This document shows, in pieces, positions 53,562-61,002 of a DNA stretch of 64,000 bases. The stretch's first letter is position 1. Every line of letters begins with the position of its first letter. A program made the position numbers and the translations under genes. The stretch comes from Bacillus massilioanorexius. GTDB lineage: Bacteria > Bacillota > Bacilli > Bacillales > DSM-1321. The stretch spans positions 1 to 64,000 of the forward strand of contig NZ_CABKRX010000036.1 of NCBI RefSeq assembly GCF_902374955.1, read 5' to 3'. The notes under the pieces were generated by a model. That model searched no databases. It saw only the letters and a list, made by a program, of their open reading frames with translations, and was not told where the DNA came from.

Positions 53562-54845
53562 CTACTGTTCTCCGTTTTCTGCTTTTATAGCTTGAATATC
53601 TTGTACTTTAATAAACGGAATATAAATTGCCACAGCTAATAAGAAGTTAAATATTTGTAGTGCAACACCTTGCCATGCTCCACCTGATGCTAAATAACCA
53701 CTGAAAATTGGTGGCATAGACCACGGAACCAATGCTACTGTTTTCGGAACAAGTCCCATTGATATAGCAAAGAATGACGTACAAGTTAATACGATTGGAA
53801 TTAACACGAATGGAATTAGTAAAATTGGGTTCAATACAATCGGAACACCAAATAATACTGGTTCATTAATGTTAAACACACCCGCAGGCGCTGTAATTTT
53901 CCCGATACTTCTATATTGAGCACTTTTTGCTACTAAGAAAATAGCTACAATTAATGCTAATGTTGCACCAGCTCCCCCTAAGTGTACATATACATCGAAG
54001 AAAGGTTTTGTTACTACTGCTAATTGATCACTAAATGCAGATACTCCATCTTTAAACGCTGCCATATTTGTTTCTAACGATGGTAGGTAAATTGTTTCCA
54101 TAATCGGTCCAATAATGTTTGTACCATGTAATCCAAAGAACCATAATAAGTGAATTAATAAAGAAACAATAATCGCTGATGGTAGTGTATTTGATAGCCC
54201 TTGTAAAGGCTCTTGAATTGTATCAAAAATGATTTTGTGTAACGATGTTCCTGCATGTGTAAATAATAAGAACGCCATTCCGAATACGATAAATACAACA
54301 GTCGCTGGAAGTAAAGCTGCAAACGAACGTGCTACCGCCGTCGGAACTCCTTTAGGCATCTTAATTGTGAAATTTTTCTGGATTAAGAAACGGAAGATTT
54401 CTGTCGAAACGATAGATACAATTAATGCTACGAATAATCCTTGCGCGCCTGTCCAAGCAAAATCTACTCCGCCCTCAGTAGCTGTTACAGGACTCATAAT
54501 AATAAGAGAACCAAAAGCAACTAATGCTGCTGATAAACCATCTACATCATATGATTTCGCTAAGTTATAACTAATACCTATACCAACTAGTAAAGAAAGG
54601 ATAGCAAAGGAACCTTTCCATATATTCCCTCCAAGATCAGTCCAACCTTCACCAAATACTCGAACCATAAAATCTTGGTATCCTTCAAAAGGTAAACCAT
54701 TAATTAATACAGCAAATGATCCTAAAATAATAAGTGGCATAATTGCTACGAATCCATCACGGATAGCTACTAAATGTCTTTGGCTACCAATTTTCCCAGC
54801 AACGGGAACAAAATATTTTTCTAAAAACTGAATAATTTTATTCAT
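53562..54845 (-). CDS. PTS lactose/cellobiose-family IIC component
   Basis: A 427-residue membrane channel protein of the cellobiose/lichenan/chitobiose IIC type (VAIRDGFVAIMPLIILGSF, HLLWFFGLHGTNIIGP, VFNINEPVLFGVPIVLNP). The substrate is a beta-linked disaccharide; with MupG downstream, MurNAc-GlcNAc or another wall disaccharide is possible, but cellobiose or chitobiose cannot be excluded. It lies between IIB and IIA. Confidence 0.93.
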   Translation of the reverse strand: MNKIIQFLEKYFVPVAGKIGSQRHLVAIRDGFVAIMPLIILGSFAVLINGLPFEGYQDFMVRVFGEGWTDLGGNIWKGSFAILSLLVGIGISYNLAKSYDVDGLSAALVAFGSLIIMSPVTATEGGVDFAWTGAQGLFVALIVSIVSTEIFRFLIQKNFTIKMPKGVPTAVARSFAALLPATVVFIVFGMAFLLFTHAGTSLHKIIFDTIQEPLQGLSNTLPSAIIVSLLIHLLWFFGLHGTNIIGPIMETIYLPSLETNMAAFKDGVSAFSDQLAVVTKPFFDVYVHLGGAGATLALIVAIFLVAKSAQYRSIGKITAPAGVFNINEPVLFGVPIVLNPILLIPFVLIPIVLTCTSFFAISMGLVPKTVALVPWSMPPIFSGYLASGGAWQGVALQIFNFLLAVAIYIPFIKVQDIQAIKAENGEQ

Positions 54846-54902
54846 GCTCTCACTCCTTCACTTCTTAATTAGGATAAGCTATACAATGTATAGCTTATCT
54901 AA

Positions 54903-55202
54903 TTACTTCATGTTTAAAGCTTGCTTTAACACTGCTTCTCCGTTCATTGCGCCGTAATTCATCATATCAATTACTTCAACCGGAATATTTTTTGGAGCAG
55001 CTACAGCTTCAATTTTTGATTTTAAGAAACGAACTTGAGGTCCTAATAAAATAACATCGCATTTATCAATATCTGCTTGTAATTGAGCTTCAGGAATCGC
55101 CCAAATTTTTGCATCTATACCTTGAGAACTAGCAGCAGCCTCCATTTTAGTTACTAACATACTTGTTGACATACCTGCTGAACAAACTAACATGATATTC
55201 AT
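54903..55202 (-). CDS. PTS lactose/cellobiose-family IIB component
   Basis: A 99-residue IIB protein with the active Cys 7 in MLVCSAGMSTSMLV. It takes phosphate from IIA and phosphorylates the sugar during transport. GGAGG 9 bp upstream selects the ATG at 55202; the frame is open further upstream to 55319 but crosses the promoter. It is the first gene of the PTS operon. Confidence 0.94.
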   Translation of the reverse strand: MNIMLVCSAGMSTSMLVTKMEAAASSQGIDAKIWAIPEAQLQADIDKCDVILLGPQVRFLKSKIEAVAAPKNIPVEVIDMMNYGAMNGEAVLKQALNMK

Positions 55203-55226
55203 ATATTTCATCCTCCAATTGTTTTT

Positions 55227-55240
55227 TGATAACGTTTTCA
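55227..55240 (-). promoter_or_regulatory. cre-like LacI/CcpA operator downstream of the PTS promoter
   Basis: TGATAACGTTTTCA fits the cre consensus and lies between the -10 box and the IIB start. It could bind CcpA or the adjacent LacI-type regulator. Confidence 0.65.
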
Positions 55241-55257
55241 TTTGACTTACTAAAGTT

Positions 55258-55286
55258 ATCTTACAATACTTACAAAGTCGAGTAAA
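55258..55286 (-). promoter_or_regulatory. sigma-A promoter of the PTS operon
   Basis: TTTACT (55286-55281) and TAAGAT (55263-55258) with 17 bp spacing, 56 bp before the IIB start codon. A cre-like site overlaps the -35 box. Confidence 0.65.
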
Positions 55287-55295
55287 CGTTTTCTT
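55282..55295 (-). promoter_or_regulatory. cre-like operator overlapping the PTS -35 box
   Basis: AAGAAAACGTTTAC is a second AACGTT-centred operator, about 55 bp from the first. Two such sites around one promoter fit repression by a LacI-family dimer pair or by CcpA. Confidence 0.6.
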
Positions 55296-55423
55296 GAATA
55301 TTTCACATTTTAGACACATTTATAGTGAGTCACTTAACTAACAAAATTATTGTTTATAAAAACTAACAAACTATTCAATAAGATTTAGAACGGTGCCTTA
55401 CATACTTACTTCCTAAAAAATAA

Positions 55424-55478
55424 AGAGAGTAACTTCTAAAGGTCGTATCATGAACGACCTTTAGAAGTTACTCTCTTT
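55424..55478 (-). terminator. terminator of the LacI-type regulator gene
   Basis: AGAGAGTAACTTCTAAAGGTCGT and its reverse complement form a stem of more than 20 bp around a 5-base loop, just beyond the regulator stop, with a downstream T-rich flank. Confidence 0.83.
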
Positions 55479-55480
55479 TC

Positions 55481-56410
55481 TTAAATTAAATAAAATAATA
55501 TTTCTTCTACAATAAGAGCAACGTCATAAGAGTAAAGCTGAATCCCTTTATCTTCAAGCAAAAAAAGTGATGAATCATTGCCAATAGAAGCAATCGTAAC
55601 ATCTCTCGGTATTCGAATTTGCTGCTTTTGAAGTTCCGCAATGGCCCCTTGTGTAAAGTACGGATGAAGCGATACGATAGCAGTAGGTCTTTTAGGTAAT
55701 GCTAAAAATCGTTTTACTGCTTTTCTTCCACTTTCTACGCTATACTTACCTTCGTATGTATACGCTGAATCCAAAACCTCTCCACCAGTATACATTGCTT
55801 TTACATAACCAATGTAGCGTTCAATGGCATTTGGAAAGGACTTCGTACCATTTATCACGGCTATATGACGATGACCATCCTTTATCAATGAATGCGTTAA
55901 TGCACGCACAATTTCTTCTTCATCCTCTATTACTTGCGGAATTTCGATATCTAGATTTTTTATTTTCGTATGAAATAGAACAACTGTAATACCTTTCAGA
56001 ACTAAATCCATTAAATATTTTTCATTATTTCCTGTACTAGCAACGACAATGGCATCTACACGCTTTGCCTCAAGCTGTTGTAAGATTTCTCGTTCTTTTT
56101 TAGCGTTGTACTCCGACTCTGTAACAAGTACATGTATATTCTCAAATTGCAACTTTCTTTGCAAAAGCTGAATGACTTTTACAAAATAAGGATCTGCTAA
56201 ATCAGGTACTACAACTCCAATAATATTTGTTTTTTGTTCTTTTAAACCCTTCGCCAATTGATTTGGAGTATAGTGTAATTTTTGTGCCACTTCCAATACC
56301 TTTGAAGCAATTTCAGGACTTACATTACCTTTACCATTTAAAACCCTTGAAACAGTTGCAATAGAAAACTTACTCTCACGAGCTACATCTTTAATGGTTG
56401 CTTTTTTCAT
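55481..56410 (-). CDS. LacI family transcriptional regulator
   Basis: A 309-residue regulator. The N-terminal helix-turn-helix and hinge read TIKDVARESKFSIATVSRVLN, split here as two motifs, then YTPNQLAKGLK. The periplasmic-binding-like effector domain follows (IIGVVVPDLADPYFVKV). It is 20-30 residues shorter than usual at the C terminus, ending IVEEILFYLI. It probably controls the PTS-mupG genes through the AACGTT operators. A cre-like site lies upstream of its own promoter. Confidence 0.92.
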   Translation of the reverse strand: MKKATIKDVARESKFSIATVSRVLNGKGNVSPEIASKVLEVAQKLHYTPNQLAKGLKEQKTNIIGVVVPDLADPYFVKVIQLLQRKLQFENIHVLVTESEYNAKKEREILQQLEAKRVDAIVVASTGNNEKYLMDLVLKGITVVLFHTKIKNLDIEIPQVIEDEEEIVRALTHSLIKDGHRHIAVINGTKSFPNAIERYIGYVKAMYTGGEVLDSAYTYEGKYSVESGRKAVKRFLALPKRPTAIVSLHPYFTQGAIAELQKQQIRIPRDVTIASIGNDSSLFLLEDKGIQLYSYDVALIVEEILFYLI

Positions 56411-56466
56411 TTATCAACTGACCTCTTTCTCCATCAGTTTTCTCTCGTTTTCTTTTACAGTAATTG

Positions 56467-56495
56467 ATTTTACCTTGTTTTATATCATTTTCCAA
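56467..56495 (-). promoter_or_regulatory. sigma-A promoter of the LacI-type regulator
   Basis: TTGGAA (56495-56490) and TAAAAT (56472-56467) with 17-bp spacing, 57 bp before the start codon. A cre-like TGTAAGCGTGTGAA lies at 56563-56550. Confidence 0.65.
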
Positions 56496-56810
56496 TAAAA
56501 AAAACATTACCAATTCCTTTTAGCTTTCGATTTCATAAAAATTTCTTTTTTCACACGCTTACATATCATTCTAACATTTTTAGGGAAGGTTGTTTTCACA
56601 TACTTTCTCGTCTATGAACAAGCGTGGGACGGGACAGGTGAGTATCAAGGAACACAGTAATTGGTTAGTCTCTCTCCTAGCCCACAAAAATCTCGTCCCT
56701 TCCGCTTCTATCGACCTTTTTATGTTTTTTTCACCGAACTTGTTAGAAACCATCTCTACGAAACAACCTTATACAAAGACATATCAATCGAAATAACACA
56801 ATAGAACAAG
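56496..56810. other. intergenic region with an inverted repeat
   Basis: Apart from a cre-like site at 56550-56563, it holds GCGTGGGACGGGAC (56622-56635), echoed inverted by CGTCCCTTCCGC (56694-56705). This recalls GTGGGAC...GTCCC elements seen between genes in other Firmicutes. A 68-codon ORF (56590-56796) has no family features. Confidence 0.4.
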
Positions 56811-56850
56811 TAAAGCCCATCAACTATGGGGGAGCTGATGGGCTTTTTAT
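56811..56850. terminator. terminator after the yclQ-type gene
   Basis: AAGCCCATCA and TGATGGGCTT form a 10-bp stem around ACTATGGGGGAGC, followed by TTTTTA on the plus strand and flanked by ACTTG on the minus strand. The nearest gene end is yclQ on the minus strand. Confidence 0.65.
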
Positions 56851-56909
56851 AGAAAAGGGGGGTAGCCTCTCTATATATGATGAAAACTAGCATTAATTAG
56901 GGTTATACC

Positions 56910-57875
56910 TTATTGAGCAATTCCTTCTGATACTTCTTTTACCATTTCAGCTACAGAGATTAATCCGCCACCTGATAAATACCAATATTCCGGATTTAAC
57001 TGAATGATTTTTCCTTCTTTTGCAGCATTTGTTTTCGCAATAATTTCATTTTGAACCGTTTCTTTTAATGTTGATTTTTCACCAACCGCTACGTCGCGAT
57101 CAATAACAAACAGATAATCAGGGTTTTTCTCGAATACATACTCAGATGTTACATTATTACCATGTGTAGAAACTTTAATTGATTCATCAGCAGGAGTAAT
57201 TCCTAATACATCATGGATAATCCCAAAGCGAGATCCCGGACCATAAGCACTTAATTCTTTCGCACTTGATAGTACAATTAAACCTTTTTTATCAGCTGAT
57301 ACTTTTGCTTTTACATCAGCAATTTCTTTATCGATTGCTTCAAGTTCTGTTTTTGCAACATCTTCTTTTCCAAAGATTTCACCTAAAGTTGTTACGTTCT
57401 TTTTAAATGAGTTAACAAAATCAGCTTCGTCTACAGCCATGTAAATTGTAGGAGCAATTTCGCTAAATTGATCGTACGAATCAGCTTGACGTCCAGAAAT
57501 GATAATTAAATCTGGCTCCGCTTCTTTAATTGCTTCGAAATCTGGCTCTTTTAATCCGCCAGCATTGATTACATTGTCATTATCAAAAGCTGATAGATAA
57601 CCAGGAACATTTTTTCTAGGAACCGCCACTACTGAATCAGAAGCACCTAACTTTTCAATTGTATCTAAAGAACCAAAGTCAAATACAACTACTTTTTTCG
57701 GATTTACTTGAACAGGTGTTTCACCATATTCATGCTTTACAACTACTTCTGATTTTTCTTCTTTTGTATCTCCAGACTTACCGTCTTCCTTCTTCGTTTC
57801 ATTATTACCACAAGCTACTAAAACGACTGCAAATAGTGCTAATACAAACATTAACAATGATTGTTTTAATTTCAT
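56910..57875 (-). CDS. yclQ: petrobactin-type siderophore-binding lipoprotein YclQ
   Basis: A 321-residue substrate-binding lipoprotein with lipobox VLVAC (Cys 22), an acidic-basic linker, then a class III binding fold (PKKVVVFDFGSLDTIEKLG, DLIIISGRQADSYDQ, LSAYGPGSRFGIIHDVLGI, NPEYWYLSGGG). B. subtilis YclQ binds petrobactin and related iron complexes. GGAGAG selects the ATG at 57875. It is last in yclN-O-P-Q order, 20 bp after yclP. Confidence 0.94.
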   Translation of the reverse strand: MKLKQSLLMFVLALFAVVLVACGNNETKKEDGKSGDTKEEKSEVVVKHEYGETPVQVNPKKVVVFDFGSLDTIEKLGASDSVVAVPRKNVPGYLSAFDNDNVINAGGLKEPDFEAIKEAEPDLIIISGRQADSYDQFSEIAPTIYMAVDEADFVNSFKKNVTTLGEIFGKEDVAKTELEAIDKEIADVKAKVSADKKGLIVLSSAKELSAYGPGSRFGIIHDVLGITPADESIKVSTHGNNVTSEYVFEKNPDYLFVIDRDVAVGEKSTLKETVQNEIIAKTNAAKEGKIIQLNPEYWYLSGGGLISVAEMVKEVSEGIAQ

Positions 57876-57895
57876 TTTTACTTTCTCTCCTATAG

Positions 57896-58654
57896 TTACG
57901 CAAAATATACGCATATTTTTTGACAATTTATGTTTTGTATCGAAATATCCATATCATAAATATCTTTTAGTACGGCGGAATTAATAATCTCATCCGCAGG
58001 ACCTTCTTTAACTACCTTTCCATCCTTAAGTGCCACAATATAATCAGAATAAACGGAAGCAAAATTGATATCATGGATAACAATAATAATGGTTTTATTT
58101 AACTCGTTAACCAATCTTCGTAGGATCTTCATAATTTGAACAGAATGTTTCATGTCTAAATTGTTCAATGGTTCATCTAACAAAATATATTCTGTATCTT
58201 GAGCAATAACCATCGCAATATAAGCTCTCTGTCTTTGTCCACCGCTTAATTGGTCCAAAAATTTATCTTGTAGGTCTGTCAATTCCATATACGAAATGGC
58301 TTCATCAACCTTTTTCCAATCCTCTTTATTTAATCGACCTTGAGAATAAGGAAATCTTCCAAAAGAAACAAGCTCACGAATAGTTAGACGAATATTAATA
58401 TGATTAGATTGTTTAAGAATCGCGATTTTGCGAGCTAGGTCATTACTTTTGATACCGCAAATATTTTGACCCTCTACAATAACCTCCCCTGTATCTTTAT
58501 CGATAAGACGACTAATCATAGATAACAAAGTACTTTTTCCGGCTCCATTTGGACCAATAAAGGAAGTGATTTTTCCTTTTTGAATACTCACAGATACATT
58601 ATCAATAACATTCTTTGTTCCATATGACTTTGTAATATTCGTAACTTCAATCAT
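57896..58654 (-). CDS. yclP: siderophore ABC transporter ATPase YclP
   Basis: A 252-residue FecE-type ATPase with Walker A FIGPNGAGKSTLLS, signature LSGGQRQRAYIAM, Walker B YILLDEPLNNLD and H-loop VIHDINFA. It energises uptake through YclNO. Its ATG overlaps the yclO stop by four bases. Confidence 0.96.
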   Translation of the reverse strand: MIEVTNITKSYGTKNVIDNVSVSIQKGKITSFIGPNGAGKSTLLSMISRLIDKDTGEVIVEGQNICGIKSNDLARKIAILKQSNHINIRLTIRELVSFGRFPYSQGRLNKEDWKKVDEAISYMELTDLQDKFLDQLSGGQRQRAYIAMVIAQDTEYILLDEPLNNLDMKHSVQIMKILRRLVNELNKTIIIVIHDINFASVYSDYIVALKDGKVVKEGPADEIINSAVLKDIYDMDISIQNINCQKICVYFA

Positions 58655-59598
58655 GATTTATTCTCCTTTAATAGAAGGTATATGAAATAAATTCCACCAA
58701 CGAAATTGATGATGACACTTAAAGTAGTTGAGAACGTAAACACTCTTTCTACTAATAATAGTCCACCAACAAGCGAGACAATACTGATCATTATGGCAGA
58801 GATTATGATGTATGAATGTTTGTATGTACGCATGACTTGATACGCCACATTTACAACAAGCAAGCCTAAAAATGTAATAGGCCCAACGAGTGCCGTACTT
58901 ATCGATATAAGTACCGCTACTACTACTAGTAACCTTCTAACAACATAATCATAATTTACACCTAGATTAATAGCTTGATCTCGTCCAAGTGCTAAAACAT
59001 CTAAATACTTGAGAAAACGCCATGCATATATCGTAATAACAACAATGCCAATAATGGACAAATTCAACAAATCGGTTTGCACATTATTAAAGCTTGCAAA
59101 CATTTTTCCTTGAATAGACTGATACTCATTCGGATCGATTAATACTTGAAGAAAAGTCGACATACTAGAGAACAGTGTTCCGAAAATTAATCCTATCAAA
59201 AGAAGAAAATATAAATTGCTTCCTTCTCTTTTAAATAGGAGTTTATATAATAAACCTATAAACAAGATCATAATGACAATCGTAATAATAAAATTGACAT
59301 TCTTATTAACAATTGTTTGGCTAGTAGATCCTAGAATAAATATTAATGCAGTTTGAATTAGCATATATAAGGAATCTAGACCTATGATACTTGGGGTTAG
59401 AATTCTATTGTTTGTAATGGTTTGAAAGATTACCGTTGAAAAAGCTATACACGAGCCTGTTAAGATAATGGCTAAAATCTTCAAACCTCTTTTTGGCAAT
59501 ACGTAGTCAGGAAATCTCCCTATATCTGTAAACATAAATACACTGATTAGTCCAATTGCTATCGCTACTAGTATTCCAATTTTTGCTTTATCATTCAT
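58651..59598 (-). CDS. yclO: siderophore ABC transporter permease YclO
   Basis: A 315-residue FecCD-family permease with eight to ten helices (GRFPDYVLPKRGLKILAIIL, TPSIIGLDSLYMLIQ, LALGRDQAINLGVNYD, GPITFLGLLVVNVAYQ). It pairs with YclN. It overlaps yclN by eight bases. Confidence 0.95.
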   Translation of the reverse strand: MNDKAKIGILVAIAIGLISVFMFTDIGRFPDYVLPKRGLKILAIILTGSCIAFSTVIFQTITNNRILTPSIIGLDSLYMLIQTALIFILGSTSQTIVNKNVNFIITIVIMILFIGLLYKLLFKREGSNLYFLLLIGLIFGTLFSSMSTFLQVLIDPNEYQSIQGKMFASFNNVQTDLLNLSIIGIVVITIYAWRFLKYLDVLALGRDQAINLGVNYDYVVRRLLVVVAVLISISTALVGPITFLGLLVVNVAYQVMRTYKHSYIIISAIMISIVSLVGGLLLVERVFTFSTTLSVIINFVGGIYFIYLLLKENKS

Positions 59599-60541
59599 AA
59601 GCCTTTCTCCTCAACAGTAAGTAAGCAAAGATCGCACTTCCAATTACACCTACAGTGAGACCAATTGGAATTTCATACGGGTAGATAATCACTCGACCAA
59701 AAATATCACATGCTAAAACAAATACAGCTCCTAATAACGCTGTATGAGCAAGATTATTTTTCAAATGATCGCCACGATAGATGGACACAATATTAGGAAT
59801 GATAAGACCTAGAAATGGGATACTTCCTACAGTTAAAATAACAACTGCTGTAACCATTGCCACAATAACCAGACCAATATTTACTACCTTCTTATAACTT
59901 AAACCTAAATTTAAAGCAAAATCTTCACCCATACCAGCTACTGTAAATTTATTTGCGTATAAATATGCCACAATCATTAATGGCACACTTATGTAAATCA
60001 TTTCATAACTTCCCTTCATAACACCAGAAAAGCTTCCTTGTAACCAGGCTGACATGGTTTGAATTAAATCATGCTTATAAGCGAAAAAAGTTGTTATTGA
60101 GCCAACAATTCCTCCAAACATTAAGCCAACAAGAGGAATAAAAATGGCATCTTTAAACTTAATATTGTCAAGAATCTTCATAAAGATGAATGTACCTATT
60201 AATGCGAAGATAAAAGATATGATCATCTTCTGCAGCATTGTAGCAGAAGCAAATAACAACATACTAACTAGAATCCCTAAACGTGCTGAATCCATTGTTC
60301 CAGCAGTTGTTGGTGAAACAAATTTATTTCTTGTTAGTTGTTGCATAATCAGTCCACATATGCTCATACTTACACCAGCAATAATAATCGTGACTAATCG
60401 AGGTATGCGACCAATTATTAAAATATCCCACTGATCTTTCGTTAAAGAAAATATATCTAGTGGAGATATATTTGATACTCCAATGAAAATGCTTGCAAAT
60501 GACAAGGCAATCAGTGCTGCAATTAAATATCTTATCTTCAT
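59591..60541 (-). CDS. yclN: siderophore ABC transporter permease YclN
   Basis: A 316-residue FecCD-family permease (GRIPRLVTIIIAGVSMSICGL, VSPTTAGTMDSARLG, GEDFALNLGLSYKKV, GSIPFLGLIIPNIVSIY). It is the first gene of the iron operon, with AAGAGGA before the ATG and two Fur boxes upstream. Confidence 0.95.
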   Translation of the reverse strand: MKIRYLIAALIALSFASIFIGVSNISPLDIFSLTKDQWDILIIGRIPRLVTIIIAGVSMSICGLIMQQLTRNKFVSPTTAGTMDSARLGILVSMLLFASATMLQKMIISFIFALIGTFIFMKILDNIKFKDAIFIPLVGLMFGGIVGSITTFFAYKHDLIQTMSAWLQGSFSGVMKGSYEMIYISVPLMIVAYLYANKFTVAGMGEDFALNLGLSYKKVVNIGLVIVAMVTAVVILTVGSIPFLGLIIPNIVSIYRGDHLKNNLAHTALLGAVFVLACDIFGRVIIYPYEIPIGLTVGVIGSAIFAYLLLRRKAYE

Positions 60542-60593
60542 AAAGGATCCTCTTTCTAACTCTATGTTCTATCTTGACGTTTATTTCTGACAG

Positions 60594-60608
60594 AGATAAT
60601 CATTCTCA
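60594..60608 (-). promoter_or_regulatory. Fur box (proximal) of yclNOPQ
   Basis: AGATAATCATTCTCA matches the 7-1-7 Fur consensus TGATAATNATTATCA at 13 of 15 positions. It lies 53 bp before yclN. Confidence 0.72.
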
Positions 60609-60699
60609 ATACCTCACAAAAAAATATGACAGCTATAGCCATTCGCGATGTCGTTCTTTTTTTATATAAAGCTATTGATAATATTACTTACACTTTAAA

Positions 60700-60714
60700 T
60701 GATAATGATTATCA
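60700..60714. promoter_or_regulatory. perfect Fur box between yclN and yhgE
   Basis: TGATAATGATTATCA is an exact 7-1-7 Fur box, 159 bp upstream of yclN and 289 bp upstream of the divergent yhgE-type gene. It probably overlaps the yclN promoter. Confidence 0.9.
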
Positions 60715-60933
60715 ACTTCATTTGTCAATGTTTTTTTCTAGTTTTCAGTAAATTATTAAAAGGCTTTCATAATTTCGACAAACTAAATGATACTATTCTC
60801 TTATGTTCCTTTTTTACTATATATATAGATAAAAATGAACGAAGCAGAATATTTTGTCATAAAACAGAAAATAAAATGATAAAAAAGAAGGAATTTTTAT
60901 TAATTTTTAGAATATATAGAATTAAGAATAAAT

Positions 60934-60947
60934 TGAATGGTCATTCA
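60934..60947. promoter_or_regulatory. TetR-type operator-like palindrome before yhgE
   Basis: TGAATGGTCATTCA is a short inverted repeat of the TGAATG-N2-CATTCA type often bound by TetR-family repressors. It lies 56 bp upstream of the YhgE-type gene. B. subtilis yhgE is preceded by a TetR gene (yhgD), but none is present here. Confidence 0.55.
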
Positions 60948-61002
60948 GTTTATTCTGAAGCCATTCATCTATTCTTAAAATCTTACTAAATGGAGGTTTT
61001 AT

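Noticed and set aside
56590..56796. 68-codon plus-strand ORF before yclQ
   Set aside because: No ribosome site or motif; it overlaps an inverted repeat and looks like chance.
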